This document shows positions 39,940-48,179 of a stretch of DNA of 64,000 nt, piece by piece; the first letter of the stretch is position 1, and each line of letters begins with the position of its first letter. A program made the position numbers and the translations under genes. This DNA is from Rhizobium nepotum 39/7. GTDB lineage: Bacteria; Pseudomonadota; Alphaproteobacteria; Rhizobiales; Rhizobiaceae. The notes under the pieces are model-generated. The model ran no database searches. It saw only the letters and a list, made by a program, of their open reading frames with translations, and had not been told where the DNA came from. The stretch spans positions 291,104 to 355,103 of the forward strand of contig NZ_JWJH01000001.1 of NCBI RefSeq assembly GCF_000949865.1, read 5' to 3'.

Positions 39940-40734
39940 ATGTCAGTTTCTACACGCATCGCACCGCACCTGCCATATCTGCGCAGGTTCGCGCGTGCCG
40001 TTTGCGGCTCACAATCCACGGGCGATGCCTATGTTGCGGCAACACTCGAAGCTCTGATCGCCGATGTCAGCATCTTCCCGCAGGCGAGCAGCGATCGGGT
40101 TTCGCTCTATCAATTGTTCGTATCGATTTTTAGTTCCGTCACGATCAATATAAAGACCGATGAGAATCTTTCGGGTTGGGAGAAGCGTGCTTCCGCCAAC
40201 CTCTCCGCGGTGCCGGCGCTCGCGCGTCAGGCATTTCTGCTGACGACGGTCGAGGAGTTCTCGCCTTCGGAGGCAGCAGAGGTTCTGAAGGTGTCTGAAG
40301 ATCAGGTTAGCAGGCTGATCGACGAAGCCGCCTCGGAAATCGCGCGGCAGGTGGCAACCGATATCATGATCATCGAGGACGAGCCTCTGATCGCCATGGA
40401 TATCGAGCAGATGGTCACCGATCTCGGTCACCGCGTCACGGGCATCGCCCGCACGCACACGGAAGCGATCGATCTGTTCCACCGCACACAGCCGAAGATG
40501 ATCCTGGCCGACATCCAGCTGGCCGACGGCAGCTCCGGGCTCGATGCCATGAAAGATATCCTTCAGATGACGTCTCTGCCGGTGATTTTCATTACGGCCT
40601 TCCCTGAACGCCTTTTGACCGGCGAGCGGCCCGAGCCGACATTCCTTGTTACGAAACCGTTCAATCCGGACATGGTGAAAGCGCTTATCAGTCAGGCCCT
40701 GTTTTTCAATGAAAGCTCTCGCGTCGCGGCGTGA
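39940..40734 (+). CDS. phyR: Response regulator PhyR (anti-anti-sigma factor)
   Basis: The 264-residue protein has an N-terminal sigma-like domain (about 1-135, with a region-4-like LARQAFLLTTVEEFSPSEAAEVLKVSEDQVSRLIDEA) and a C-terminal receiver (141-258) with acidic E146/D147, phospho-acceptor D191 in ILADIQLADGSSG and K239 in VTKPF. When phosphorylated it binds NepR and frees EcfG. ATG 39940 is preferred over an upstream in-frame ATG since it leaves room for the EcfG-type promoter and gives the family N-terminus. The next histidine kinase gene begins about 100 bp after its stop. Confidence 0.94.
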   Translation: MSVSTRIAPHLPYLRRFARAVCGSQSTGDAYVAATLEALIADVSIFPQASSDRVSLYQLFVSIFSSVTINIKTDENLSGWEKRASANLSAVPALARQAFLLTTVEEFSPSEAAEVLKVSEDQVSRLIDEAASEIARQVATDIMIIEDEPLIAMDIEQMVTDLGHRVTGIARTHTEAIDLFHRTQPKMILADIQLADGSSGLDAMKDILQMTSLPVIFITAFPERLLTGERPEPTFLVTKPFNPDMVKALISQALFFNESSRVAA

Positions 40735-40760
40735 AATTTGCCGAAACCGTAGGCGGTCCG

Positions 40761-40785
40761 GGAACAAGTCCGGTACCCGGACGTT
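40761..40785 (+). promoter_or_regulatory. EcfG-type promoter of the first HWE kinase gene
   Basis: GGAAC at 40761-40765 and CGTT at 40782-40785 are 16 bp apart, a full consensus match. It lies between the phyR stop and the TTG start chosen for the kinase, and argues against the earlier GTG start at 40731. Confidence 0.75.
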
Positions 40786-40835
40786 CGCGGTTACGGTCGT
40801 GGGGTTCTCCCGCGACTTTCTGCAAGGAGACGAAT

Positions 40836-41819
40836 TTGCATCGGCTGGCATGGCATAACGCGGAGAGGAACGAGAGCGAGCTTCACGATTCGCTCGTCCT
40901 CGCCTTGCTCGATTCCGGCGAGACAGTCATGCTGCAGGACTGGAACCGTGACTATATATTCGTGGCCAACCTGCCGGATGTCTGGCGTCTGCCGGCGGAT
41001 TCGCACCCGACCGATGAAAATCTGTTCGGCAACGATCTCTCCGGGCGGCTTGCCGAACTCAAAAAAGACATGAAGACGGCAGGCAGCCGGGGCATGCTGG
41101 AAGTCAACGCCGGCAATGACCGGGTCTTCCAGTTTCAGATCCATTCCACCTTCAACCAGTGGAACCAGACGGTGATGAAAACCACCATCCGGGAGGTGAC
41201 GGCTGAAAGACGGCGCGAGCAGCTTTTGCGCTCCTTGCTGCGCGAAGTCAGTCATCGTTCCAAGAACCTCCTGGCGATCATCCAGAGCCTTGCCGGCCAG
41301 ACGGCCCGTTTCAGCCTCACCAAGGATGATTTTCTGCGGAAATTCCGAGGTCGGTTGCACGCTCTTGCGCAAAGTCAGGATCTCATCACCGATTCCGACT
41401 GGAGGGGCGCACGCATATTCGAGCTTCTTCGCCAGCAATTCGATCTCTATCTGCCGGAATATCCGAACCTCATCCACATGGAAGGCGAAAACCTGCTGCT
41501 CAATCCGAACGGGGCGCTTTATATCGGGTTGGCGTTCCACGAACTGGTCGTCAACACGGTCAGCCACAGCGGCAATCTCGCCTATCATCCGCCCATATCG
41601 CTGCAATGTCGCCAGGAGGATGATTTTTACATCGTCGAATGGATGGAGCCGATGACGCCCTCGAAAGAGCCGGCGGAGGCGCGGCGCGGCAGTTTCGGAA
41701 GCGTCGTGCTGGAAAAGGTGGTTCCATCCGCATTGGGGGGAAGCGCCGAATATCAGCTTACGCCGGAGCGGATCGTCTACCGGCTGAAGTTTCCCTCCGG
41801 CGACAGTGTGGATTCTTGA
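40836..41819 (+). CDS. HWE-family sensor histidine kinase next to phyR
   Basis: The 327-residue soluble kinase has a PAS-like N-terminus (about 12-125), a dimerisation helix with phospho-acceptor His140 in REVSHRSKNLLAIIQSLAG, and an ATP domain with HELVVN (235-240) and the HWE-defining WME (W269, E271). It lacks membrane segments. The TTG start is chosen because AAGGAGA lies six bases upstream and an EcfG promoter lies between it and the alternative GTG (which overlaps the phyR stop). HWE/HisKA_2 kinases phosphorylate PhyR in related bacteria, so it is a candidate PhyK or a modulator; its N-box is degenerate beyond the HELxxN core. Confidence 0.85.
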   Translation: MHRLAWHNAERNESELHDSLVLALLDSGETVMLQDWNRDYIFVANLPDVWRLPADSHPTDENLFGNDLSGRLAELKKDMKTAGSRGMLEVNAGNDRVFQFQIHSTFNQWNQTVMKTTIREVTAERRREQLLRSLLREVSHRSKNLLAIIQSLAGQTARFSLTKDDFLRKFRGRLHALAQSQDLITDSDWRGARIFELLRQQFDLYLPEYPNLIHMEGENLLLNPNGALYIGLAFHELVVNTVSHSGNLAYHPPISLQCRQEDDFYIVEWMEPMTPSKEPAEARRGSFGSVVLEKVVPSALGGSAEYQLTPERIVYRLKFPSGDSVDS

Positions 41820-41884
41820 ATAAGGGCTCTTTGTTTGGCTTAGCCCAAGGACAGACCTGCCTTCCATTGGGCGAAGAACGCCAT

Positions 41885-41998
41885 AAAAAAGCACGGCCCA
41901 TCAAAGAGCCGTGCTATTTATATAACAGGTTTTCAGGGGTGAAACCTGTTTGTTTTCAGCCAAGCTTCAGGCGGGGACGGGGGAATTGCTTGGCCTTC
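41885..41998 (-). ncRNA. Candidate EcfG-controlled trans-acting small RNA
   Basis: Read on the minus strand from the predicted start near 41998, about 113 nt contain three stem-loops. The first is GCCAAGC (41994-41988) with GCTTGGC (41965-41959) and exposes a C-rich loop (CCCCCGTCCCCGCC) able to pair with Shine-Dalgarno G-tracts. The second is AACAGGTTT/AAACCTGTT (41950-41924). The third is AGCACGGC/GCCGTGCT (41915-41890), followed by six T, a classic terminator. A GGAAC-N16-CATT promoter sits just upstream. No protein gene lies in this 306-bp gap. The alternative is that this is only the 3' UTR and terminator of the upstream kinase mRNA. Confidence 0.6.
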
Positions 41999-42004
41999 AG
42001 TAAA

Positions 42005-42029
42005 AATGCATTGACCCGCATTCGGTTCC
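42005..42029 (-). promoter_or_regulatory. EcfG-type promoter facing the candidate small RNA
   Basis: On the minus strand GGAAC (42029-42025) is followed after 16 bp by CATT (42008-42005), the same spacing and -10 as the nepR-ecfG promoter. It points away from the kinase gene that ends at 42126 and into a gap without a coding frame. Confidence 0.6.
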
Positions 42030-42125
42030 ACCAAAACGCATTTTTTTAACGGGAGCGGGATTACCGGTCATTTTCGCCGGTTTTACGCTTGTCCTCCACG
42101 CGGGGAACGGTCAAGCCATTCTCCT

Positions 42126-43850
42126 TCAATGCGTGCCTGTCTGCTCCGACCGCTTGGGTGTAAAATAGCGCATCGGCGCTTCCAGCGACCATTCGAACCC
42201 GGTTTCGCGATATTCCGTTATCACCTGTCCGCCAAATGCGCCTTCCGCGTGCCTTTTGATGACTGTGGTGCCGAAGCCCTTGCGGCTTGGTTCCATCGCG
42301 GGCGGGCCGCCGGTCTCGGTCCAGACGAGATAGAGCATCTGGCGTCCATCTTTTTCGAGCGGCTTCCAGCTCAGGGCGATTTTTCCGACGGGAACCGACA
42401 GCGCGCCATATTTGATGGAATTCGTCGTCAGCTCATGCACCACCAGTCCGAAATTCTGCGCGGCTTCCGGGGAAAGCATGAAATCGTCTCCGGCCAGCAC
42501 GCAACGTTCCGACACGGTGCCGAAAACCTCGAGGTGGGTCTCGATCAGCTTGCGGATCGGCAGGCCTTGCCATTGAACCTCCGCCAAGGCCCGGATCGAC
42601 ATTCCAAGACCGCGCAGGCGGTGGTCCACCTCCTTCTGGAACTCCGGGATGCTCTTGTTTTCCCGCCCCAATTGCCGGATCATCGCCTGAACCAGCGTCA
42701 GAATGTTCTTGGAGCGGTGAACCAGTTCGTGCAGCAGCAGCTGCAACCGTTCTTCCGACTGACTTCGGTCGAAGGACGCGTTGGAGAGCGCTATGGCCAC
42801 CTGATTGGCCTCCTTGATCTTGGTGTCGACGGGCGCCACGATCTCACCTTCACCAATGCGCTCGGCCATATGGGTGAGGTCGCGAATGGAGCTGCGCAAT
42901 TGCCGGCCGACCAGATAGGCGCCGCCGATGGCGATCAGCACCAGCATCAGGCTGCCGATCATCATTTGCCGCCAGGTATCGACCAACGCCGCCTGGCTCG
43001 CCGCCAGCGGTCCCCACATCACCGTCCTCCATTGCCATCCCGGCAATTGGGCATAGGCATAGAGGTTACCCTCGCCATCGAAAAAATTGCCGCTGAAGGC
43101 CTGCATTTCCGAAAGTATGGCCGGGGTGGCAAACGGTTTGCCCGCCTCAGCCTCATCCTGCGCGCTGGAAACGACAACTCGATTTGTCCCATCGATGATG
43201 GCCACCGTCCAGTTGCGCGGCAGGTTTTCCGTGGGAATGAGCCGGCTCAGGCTGCTGGCGTTCTGCGTCAGGATCAGAGCATCTCCGGCCGAACCCAGTT
43301 CGGGGTTGAGCGGCAGGGTGACGTTGAACACCCATTCCTTGCTGGTGGCGCCGAAAAATATATTCGAGACGGTGATGCGGCGGGATTCGACCGCCTTGGC
43401 CAGATCGGCCTCGTCAGGCACCTTGGTGAGAGGCTGGCCATAGGGCACGCGGGTATTGAGATGCTGCTCGCCGTCCCTGGTGGCGAGAATGGCGTACAGC
43501 CCCTCCCGTTTCAGGCTTTCGGCGACGCGGTTCTGGAATGCCGCGAGATTGCCGCTTTCCAGTTCCGGAAATTGCGACAGCAGATTGAGGGACGTCGTGA
43601 TTTCCTGCAGGCGTCGATCGACGTTGCGGCTGACGAGCCGAACATCCTCGACAGTTTCCCGCCGCAGATCGTCGCGTTTTTCCGCTTCCAGGCGCAGCAT
43701 CAGATAGCCGACAAAAAGGATTAGCGGCAAGGTGATGACGGTCGCCATTACCACGAGATAGGTGCCGATAGAGGCCGTCGGGAAAAAATTCGCGCTGCGC
43801 CGACGCAAAGCCGAAAACATGTCTTTCAGTTTGTTGCCGGGTCCAGGCAT
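42126..43850 (-). CDS. Membrane-bound HWE-family sensor histidine kinase with Cache-like sensor domain
   Basis: The 574-residue kinase has a membrane helix at about 30-52, a periplasmic region (about 55-290) of Cache type, a second helix (about 294-315), a HAMP-like linker, and an HWE kinase core: phospho-acceptor His378 in HELVHRSKNILTLVQAM, HELTTNSIKYGAL (472-484) and the WTE motif (W510, E512). ATG 43850 is chosen because GGAG is seven to eight bases upstream; 43883 and 43820 are alternatives. It lies within 3.5 kb of phyR, so it is a second candidate input kinase for the stress response, sensing a periplasmic signal. Confidence 0.86.
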   Translation of the reverse strand: MPGPGNKLKDMFSALRRRSANFFPTASIGTYLVVMATVITLPLILFVGYLMLRLEAEKRDDLRRETVEDVRLVSRNVDRRLQEITTSLNLLSQFPELESGNLAAFQNRVAESLKREGLYAILATRDGEQHLNTRVPYGQPLTKVPDEADLAKAVESRRITVSNIFFGATSKEWVFNVTLPLNPELGSAGDALILTQNASSLSRLIPTENLPRNWTVAIIDGTNRVVVSSAQDEAEAGKPFATPAILSEMQAFSGNFFDGEGNLYAYAQLPGWQWRTVMWGPLAASQAALVDTWRQMMIGSLMLVLIAIGGAYLVGRQLRSSIRDLTHMAERIGEGEIVAPVDTKIKEANQVAIALSNASFDRSQSEERLQLLLHELVHRSKNILTLVQAMIRQLGRENKSIPEFQKEVDHRLRGLGMSIRALAEVQWQGLPIRKLIETHLEVFGTVSERCVLAGDDFMLSPEAAQNFGLVVHELTTNSIKYGALSVPVGKIALSWKPLEKDGRQMLYLVWTETGGPPAMEPSRKGFGTTVIKRHAEGAFGGQVITEYRETGFEWSLEAPMRYFTPKRSEQTGTH

Positions 43851-43982
43851 ATAAAAACTCCGGCAGATGGCATTGGCTGGCACAGCACGGATAATACCGC
43901 GCCGCCCCTCTTTAGCAATGCCTGATTTTTACCTTCGGTTGTCGTAACACGCCGCAATCTCGTCCGCATGCCCGAAAAAATC

Positions 43983-44008
43983 GGAACTATTTCAACGGTC
44001 AGTCCGTT
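43983..44008 (+). promoter_or_regulatory. EcfG-type promoter of the PRC-barrel gene
   Basis: GGAAC at 43983-43987 and CGTT at 44005-44008 are 17 bp apart, a full consensus match, with a predicted leader of about 75 nt before the ATG. Confidence 0.75.
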
Positions 44009-44089
44009 TGTCAGACGAACCGGCTGAAGAGCGGAAACGAAATTCTTCGTCGCCCGGCCAGGTGAGAAACGATGAAAGGAAGGTACGAA

Positions 44090-44665
44090 ATGGCAAAGAA
44101 ACTTACGATACTCGTCACCGCCGCCCTGATGGGCGCGACGGCTTTCGCGCCGCTTGCCATCGCCCAGGGCACAACCCAGCCTGCGCCGGCAAATCCGGGT
44201 GCGCAGACGGAGCCTGCAACGCCTCCGGCCACCCCTATGACGCCTGCAGCTCCTTCGACCAATGACAGCGCGGCCGCAACGACTGGCGGCGCTTATCTGA
44301 CCGAGCAGGGTGAAACGCAGGTCAGCGCCAACGACTATATCGGCAAGTCGGTCTATACCGCAGCCGATGAGAGCATCGGTAACGTCACCAACCTCATCAT
44401 GGAACAAGATGGTGGTCTGGTCGCAGCCGTGATTGGCGTCGGCGGTTTCCTCGGCATCGGTGCCAAGGATGTCGCCGTTCCGATGGACAAGGTGACGATG
44501 ACCCGCAACGCGCAGGACGGAACCATCCGCCTGACGACGACGGAAACGGCGGAAACGCTGAAGGCAGCTCCGGAATTCAAGACGCTGGAACAGAAGACCA
44601 GCGAAAGGAATGCGGCAATGCCGCCTGCTCCGGACAATACCACCACGTCCGCCACCAAGCCCTGA
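44090..44665 (+). CDS. Exported PRC-barrel domain protein
   Basis: The 191-residue protein has a signal peptide (MAKKLTILVTAALMGATAFAPLAIA, cleavage near 25), a Pro/Ala/Thr-rich linker (about 26-70), then a PRC-barrel (about 85-155: YIGKSVYTAADESIGNVTNLIMEQDGGLVAAVIGVGGFLGIGAKDVAVP). The tail is again Pro/Thr rich. Such periplasmic PRC-barrel proteins are common stress-response outputs in Rhizobiales with unknown mechanism. AAGGAAGG precedes the ATG. The EcfG promoter upstream puts it in the general stress regulon; a strong terminator follows. Confidence 0.87.
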   Translation: MAKKLTILVTAALMGATAFAPLAIAQGTTQPAPANPGAQTEPATPPATPMTPAAPSTNDSAAATTGGAYLTEQGETQVSANDYIGKSVYTAADESIGNVTNLIMEQDGGLVAAVIGVGGFLGIGAKDVAVPMDKVTMTRNAQDGTIRLTTTETAETLKAAPEFKTLEQKTSERNAAMPPAPDNTTTSATKP

Positions 44666-44712
44666 TCCCCTTAACCGGGAGAGAGAAGCGGGGCTGACTT
44701 TGTCGCCCCCGC

Positions 44713-44748
44713 GAGAGACACCGGCCTTTGGCCGGTGTCTTTTTTTGC
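44713..44748 (+). terminator. Rho-independent terminator after the PRC-barrel gene
   Basis: AGACACCGGCC pairs with GGCCGGTGTCT across TTT and is followed by seven T. Confidence 0.9.
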
Positions 44749-44757
44749 GGCGCTCGC

Positions 44758-45741
44758 TCAGTCCCCGGCGTTGCGCGACGAATGCCAGGCCCAGGCGGAT
44801 TTTATGATGTCCGACAGAGAATAACGCGGCTCCCAGCCGAGAACTTCCCGTGCCTTGTCATTATTGGCGACAAGGGTGGTGGAATCGCCATCGCGGCGTC
44901 CGGCATATTCGACGGGGAAGGGGCGGCCTGATACTTCCGAAATCGCTGCCAGCAATTCCTTCACAGTGGTGCCGGTGCCGGTGCCGAGGTTGAGTTCAAC
45001 GGTTTCACCTCCCGCCAGCAGATAATCCACCGCCCGCACGTGGGCGTCGGCAAGATCGAGAATGTGGATGTAATCGCGCACGCAGGTGCCGTCGCGGGTG
45101 TCGTAATCCGTACCGAATACCTTGAAGCCCTGACGCCGCCCGAGTGCCGCCTCGATGGCGAGCGGGATGGCGTGGGTTTCCGGCTTGTGCCATTCGCCGA
45201 TCCGGCCTTCGAAATCCGCGCCCGCAGCGTTGAAATAACGCAGCATCACCGAGCGCAGCCCTTTATAGGTGCTGTAGTCCTTCAGCGCCTGCTCGACCAC
45301 CCATTTGGTGCGGCCATAGGGGTTGATCGGCGCCTGACGATGCGTCTCGTCGATCGGCACCTGTTCCGGCAGTCCATAGGTGGCGCAGGTGGAGGAAAAA
45401 ACGAATGCCGTAACCCCGGCATCGATGGCGGCGGACAGAAGGTTGAGCGAGCCGATGACATTGTTGTCGTAAAAGGCGACGGGCTGCTTTACCGATTCGC
45501 CAACCTCGATCAGCGCTGCGAAGTGCAGCACCGCTTCCGGCTGATGTTTGGCGAAAACTTCGTCCAGCCGCGCTCTGTCGCGGATATCGCCCTGTTCGAA
45601 GGGCCCCCAGCGGACGAATTCCTCATGCCCATTGGACAAATTGTCGAACACGACCGGTTCATATCCTCGCTCCGACAGGAGAAGGCAGGTGTGCGAACCG
45701 ATATAGCCGGCACCGCCGACAACAAGGACTTTCTTCTTCAT
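44758..45741 (-). CDS. galE: UDP-glucose 4-epimerase
   Basis: The 327-residue enzyme begins MKKKVLVVGGAGYIGSHTCLLLSERGYEPVVFDNLSNGH, the canonical GalE N-terminus, with SSTCATYG and YGRTKWVVEQAL as the catalytic Ser and Tyr-x-x-x-Lys. It interconverts UDP-glucose and UDP-galactose for exopolysaccharide and lipopolysaccharide; rhizobial orthologs are called exoB. ATG 45741 is chosen over longer in-frame starts that add 44 non-conserved residues. Confidence 0.93.
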   Translation of the reverse strand: MKKKVLVVGGAGYIGSHTCLLLSERGYEPVVFDNLSNGHEEFVRWGPFEQGDIRDRARLDEVFAKHQPEAVLHFAALIEVGESVKQPVAFYDNNVIGSLNLLSAAIDAGVTAFVFSSTCATYGLPEQVPIDETHRQAPINPYGRTKWVVEQALKDYSTYKGLRSVMLRYFNAAGADFEGRIGEWHKPETHAIPLAIEAALGRRQGFKVFGTDYDTRDGTCVRDYIHILDLADAHVRAVDYLLAGGETVELNLGTGTGTTVKELLAAISEVSGRPFPVEYAGRRDGDSTTLVANNDKAREVLGWEPRYSLSDIIKSAWAWHSSRNAGD

Positions 45742-45849
45742 CAATCGCCTTTCAGAAAAACATGGGACGTGCGGAGACTGTATGTCACTTTGTTCAAATA
45801 AGGGCGGCGTGGCACTTGGCGCCATCAACCAGTCTACCCATCGCGGGTA

Positions 45850-45890
45850 ACATAAAAAAAACTGCGCATCCATGGTCTGGATGCGCAGCC
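45850..45890 (-). terminator. Terminator after the holin-like gene (minus strand)
   Basis: CTGCGCATCCA pairs with TGGATGCGCAG. On the minus strand the stem is followed by a run of T (the A-run at 45854-45861). It lies about 50 bp after the stop of the gene at 45937. Confidence 0.8.
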
Positions 45891-45936
45891 GCTATGAGAG
45901 TTTGACGGAGAGCCTGAAACACGCCCCAAGGCGGGC

Positions 45937-46374
45937 TTACTTCTTTTTCCTGGTATTCGCTCTGGTGGCCAGAAAGCCGGCAGCCACGGCGACGGCGAGC
46001 GTTGCATAGGGGCGCGCCTGGAGTGCCAGCGTCAGCAGCGATTGCAGGGCCAGAGGTGCGGCGGTCAAGGGGGCCGCCGTCAAATATGCAACGGGCCGCC
46101 TTGCGGCATAGGCTTTCGGACGTTTGACGATCGCGAGCGCCACCAGCATGATGACGCCGAGCAGAAACGCCGTGCCAGCGACGACGAGTGCTGCCGGACC
46201 GGCGCCGACATGCCGGGCGAGATAGATGGACCCCGCCACCACGGCGGCGACAAACGCGATCAGGAAGAACACCCCGGTTAACACCCAAAGGATGATAGTG
46301 GCGCGCAGGCGTCGCGTCACGACGCGTCCTTCGCGCTGGGTGTCTCCCAGATAGACCAGCAATGCCTCAAGCAT
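45937..46374 (-). CDS. Small membrane protein of the holin-X/YqjE-like type
   Basis: The 145-residue protein has two adjacent hydrophobic segments (ATIILWVLTGVFFLIAFVAAVVAGSIYLA, about 25-53, and AALVVAGTAFLLGVIMLVALAIV, about 61-83) and a third at about 120-137 before a basic tail (TRANTRKKK). This fits the 'phage holin family/Actinobacterial holin-X' and YqjE-like superfamily. Such proteins are widespread chromosomal genes and need not be phage-derived. It starts nine bases after the DUF883 gene, like the yqjD-yqjE pair of enterics. Confidence 0.7.
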   Translation of the reverse strand: MLEALLVYLGDTQREGRVVTRRLRATIILWVLTGVFFLIAFVAAVVAGSIYLARHVGAGPAALVVAGTAFLLGVIMLVALAIVKRPKAYAARRPVAYLTAAPLTAAPLALQSLLTLALQARPYATLAVAVAAGFLATRANTRKKK

Positions 46375-46383
46375 GATGCGGCC

Positions 46384-46725
46384 TTATCGACGCGTGAGGA
46401 GAGCGAGCACGAAGCCGACACCAACGGCGATGCCGAGGGATTGCAGCGGGTTCTTCTGGACGTGATCCGTCAGATTGTCGTTCAGCGACGAGATTTCGCT
46501 GCGAACACTATCGGCCATCTCACCGGAAGCGGTGAGCGCATCATCAGCCACACGGGCGGCCTGCGCCTTTAGTTCATGCGACGCGCCGACGCCCAGCGCC
46601 TTGACGCTCTTGGCAAGATTTGCCAGATCTTCGCGAAGCTGGGCGAGCTGCGCTGCCACATCGGCCGCATCGCCGTTTTCGAGGGATTGCTGGATCTTGT
46701 CGTTGACGTTGCGCACGCTTGCCAT
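46384..46725 (-). CDS. DUF883 family protein (ElaB/YqjD-like, membrane tail-anchored)
   Basis: The 113-residue protein is helical and charged, with a central heptad-like region (about 20-90) and a C-terminal membrane segment preceded by VQKNPLQSLGIAVGVGFVLALLTRR, the hallmark of ElaB/YqjD. E. coli YqjD and ElaB bind ribosomes and the inner membrane in stationary phase under stress control. ATG 46725 is chosen because the family N-terminus starts there and AAGGAC precedes it. A full-consensus EcfG promoter lies 130 bp upstream. Confidence 0.82.
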   Translation of the reverse strand: MASVRNVNDKIQQSLENGDAADVAAQLAQLREDLANLAKSVKALGVGASHELKAQAARVADDALTASGEMADSVRSEISSLNDNLTDHVQKNPLQSLGIAVGVGFVLALLTRR

Positions 46726-46852
46726 AAGTGAAGTCCTTCCTGAACATCGTTGATGGAAATGGCGGGAGGTCAAACTGACTGCCGCCACGGGTGATGCCGC
46801 CGCTCACGAAACCTCGTTGCCGGGGCCGAAACACCCGTCTGTCCGCCATTCA

Positions 46853-46877
46853 AACGCACCGAGGCGTGCTTGGTTCC
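46853..46877 (-). promoter_or_regulatory. EcfG-type promoter of the DUF883/holin-like pair
   Basis: On the minus strand GGAAC (46877-46873) is followed after 16 bp by CGTT (46856-46853), a full consensus match. The predicted leader is about 120 nt. Confidence 0.7.
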
Positions 46878-47022
46878 CCAGCTTTGCTCGTTTTCTCATG
46901 CGGATTTCGGGGAGGGGCAATTTTCCAGGAATTCAGTGCCTGACATTTGTTTTCCTGTAACAAGCATCATATAAGGCCCATCATTCAGATGAACCTTGAC
47001 TTCAATCAACATGTGAAACGCC

Positions 47023-48120
47023 ATGCTTCAGACGCCCTATTACCTCATCGACAAGACAAAACTTCTCCACAACATGGAGAAGATTGCCTATGTACGGGAA
47101 AAATCCGGCGCCAAGGCGCTTCTGGCGCTGAAATGCTTCGCCACGTGGTCGGTGTTCGATTTCATGTCGCAATATATGGACGGCACCACCTCGTCGTCGC
47201 TTTATGAAGTGCGTCTGGGGCGTGAGAAATTCGGTGGCGAAACCCACGCCTATTCAGTCGCCTATGCCGACTACGAAATCGACGAGGTGATTTCGAACGC
47301 GGACAAGATCATCTTCAATTCCATCGGCCAGCTGGAGCGTTTCTCGGAGAAGGCATCGGGCATCACCCGTGGTCTGCGCCTCAATCCGCAGGTCAGTTCC
47401 TCGAGCTTCGATCTTGCCGATCCTGCGCGCCCGTTCAGCCGGCTTGGCGAATGGGATGTTGCCAAGGTCGATAAGGTCATGGACCGTATTTCCGGTTTCA
47501 TGATCCACAACAATTGCGAAAACAGCGACTTTTTGCTGTTCGACCGCATGTTGACGCAGATCGAGGAAAAATTCGGATCGCTTCTGTCGCGTGCGGAATG
47601 GGTCAGCCTCGGCGGCGGCATTCATTTTACCGGCGACAATTATCCGCTCGACCAGTTCTGCGACCGCCTCAGAGCCTTTTCGGAAAAATATGGCGTGCAG
47701 GTCTATCTGGAGCCGGGCGAAGCCTCGATCACCAAGAGCACGACGCTTGAGGTGACGGTTCTCGATACGCTTTTCAACGGCAAGAACCTCGCCATCGTCG
47801 ACAGTTCCATCGAAGCGCACATGCTAGACCTGTTGATCTATCGGGAAACCGCCAAGATGTCCCCGAACGAGGGCGAACATCCCTACATGGTCTGCGGCAA
47901 ATCCTGCCTTGCGGGCGATATTTTCGGCGATTTCCGGTTCGACAAGGAACTAAAGGTCGGCGACCGCATCTCCTTTGAAGACGCGGCTGGCTACACCATG
48001 GTCAAGAAAAACTGGTTCAACGGCGTGAGGATGCCGGCGATCGCCATCAAGGAACTGGACGGCACCGTCCGTGCCGTTCGCGAATTCGACTTTGCCGATT
48101 TCGAGCAAAGCCTGTCATAA
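47023..48120 (+). CDS. nspC: Carboxynorspermidine/carboxyspermidine decarboxylase
   Basis: The 365-residue PLP enzyme is of the alanine-racemase fold. The PLP-binding Lys lies in KALLALKCFATWSVFDFM, and the second-domain block GGGIHFTGDNYPLD, EPGEAS and CGKSCLAGDIFGDF carry the phosphate-binding and catalytic residues. It decarboxylates carboxyspermidine (or carboxynorspermidine) to spermidine (norspermidine). In A. tumefaciens this route, not SpeD/SpeE, is reported to make spermidine. It is followed by its partner dehydrogenase after 59 bp. Confidence 0.93.
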   Translation: MLQTPYYLIDKTKLLHNMEKIAYVREKSGAKALLALKCFATWSVFDFMSQYMDGTTSSSLYEVRLGREKFGGETHAYSVAYADYEIDEVISNADKIIFNSIGQLERFSEKASGITRGLRLNPQVSSSSFDLADPARPFSRLGEWDVAKVDKVMDRISGFMIHNNCENSDFLLFDRMLTQIEEKFGSLLSRAEWVSLGGGIHFTGDNYPLDQFCDRLRAFSEKYGVQVYLEPGEASITKSTTLEVTVLDTLFNGKNLAIVDSSIEAHMLDLLIYRETAKMSPNEGEHPYMVCGKSCLAGDIFGDFRFDKELKVGDRISFEDAAGYTMVKKNWFNGVRMPAIAIKELDGTVRAVREFDFADFEQSLS

Positions 48121-48179
48121 TATCTGGTTTACCCTGAAACGAAGCTCATCCCCGCGGGGAAAAGGAGGCATCACCTGAA

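Noticed and set aside
45937..46374. Prophage holin
   Set aside because: The holin-like label reflects a fold family. There are no other phage genes, and the pairing with a DUF883 gene fits a chromosomal YqjD/YqjE-like unit.
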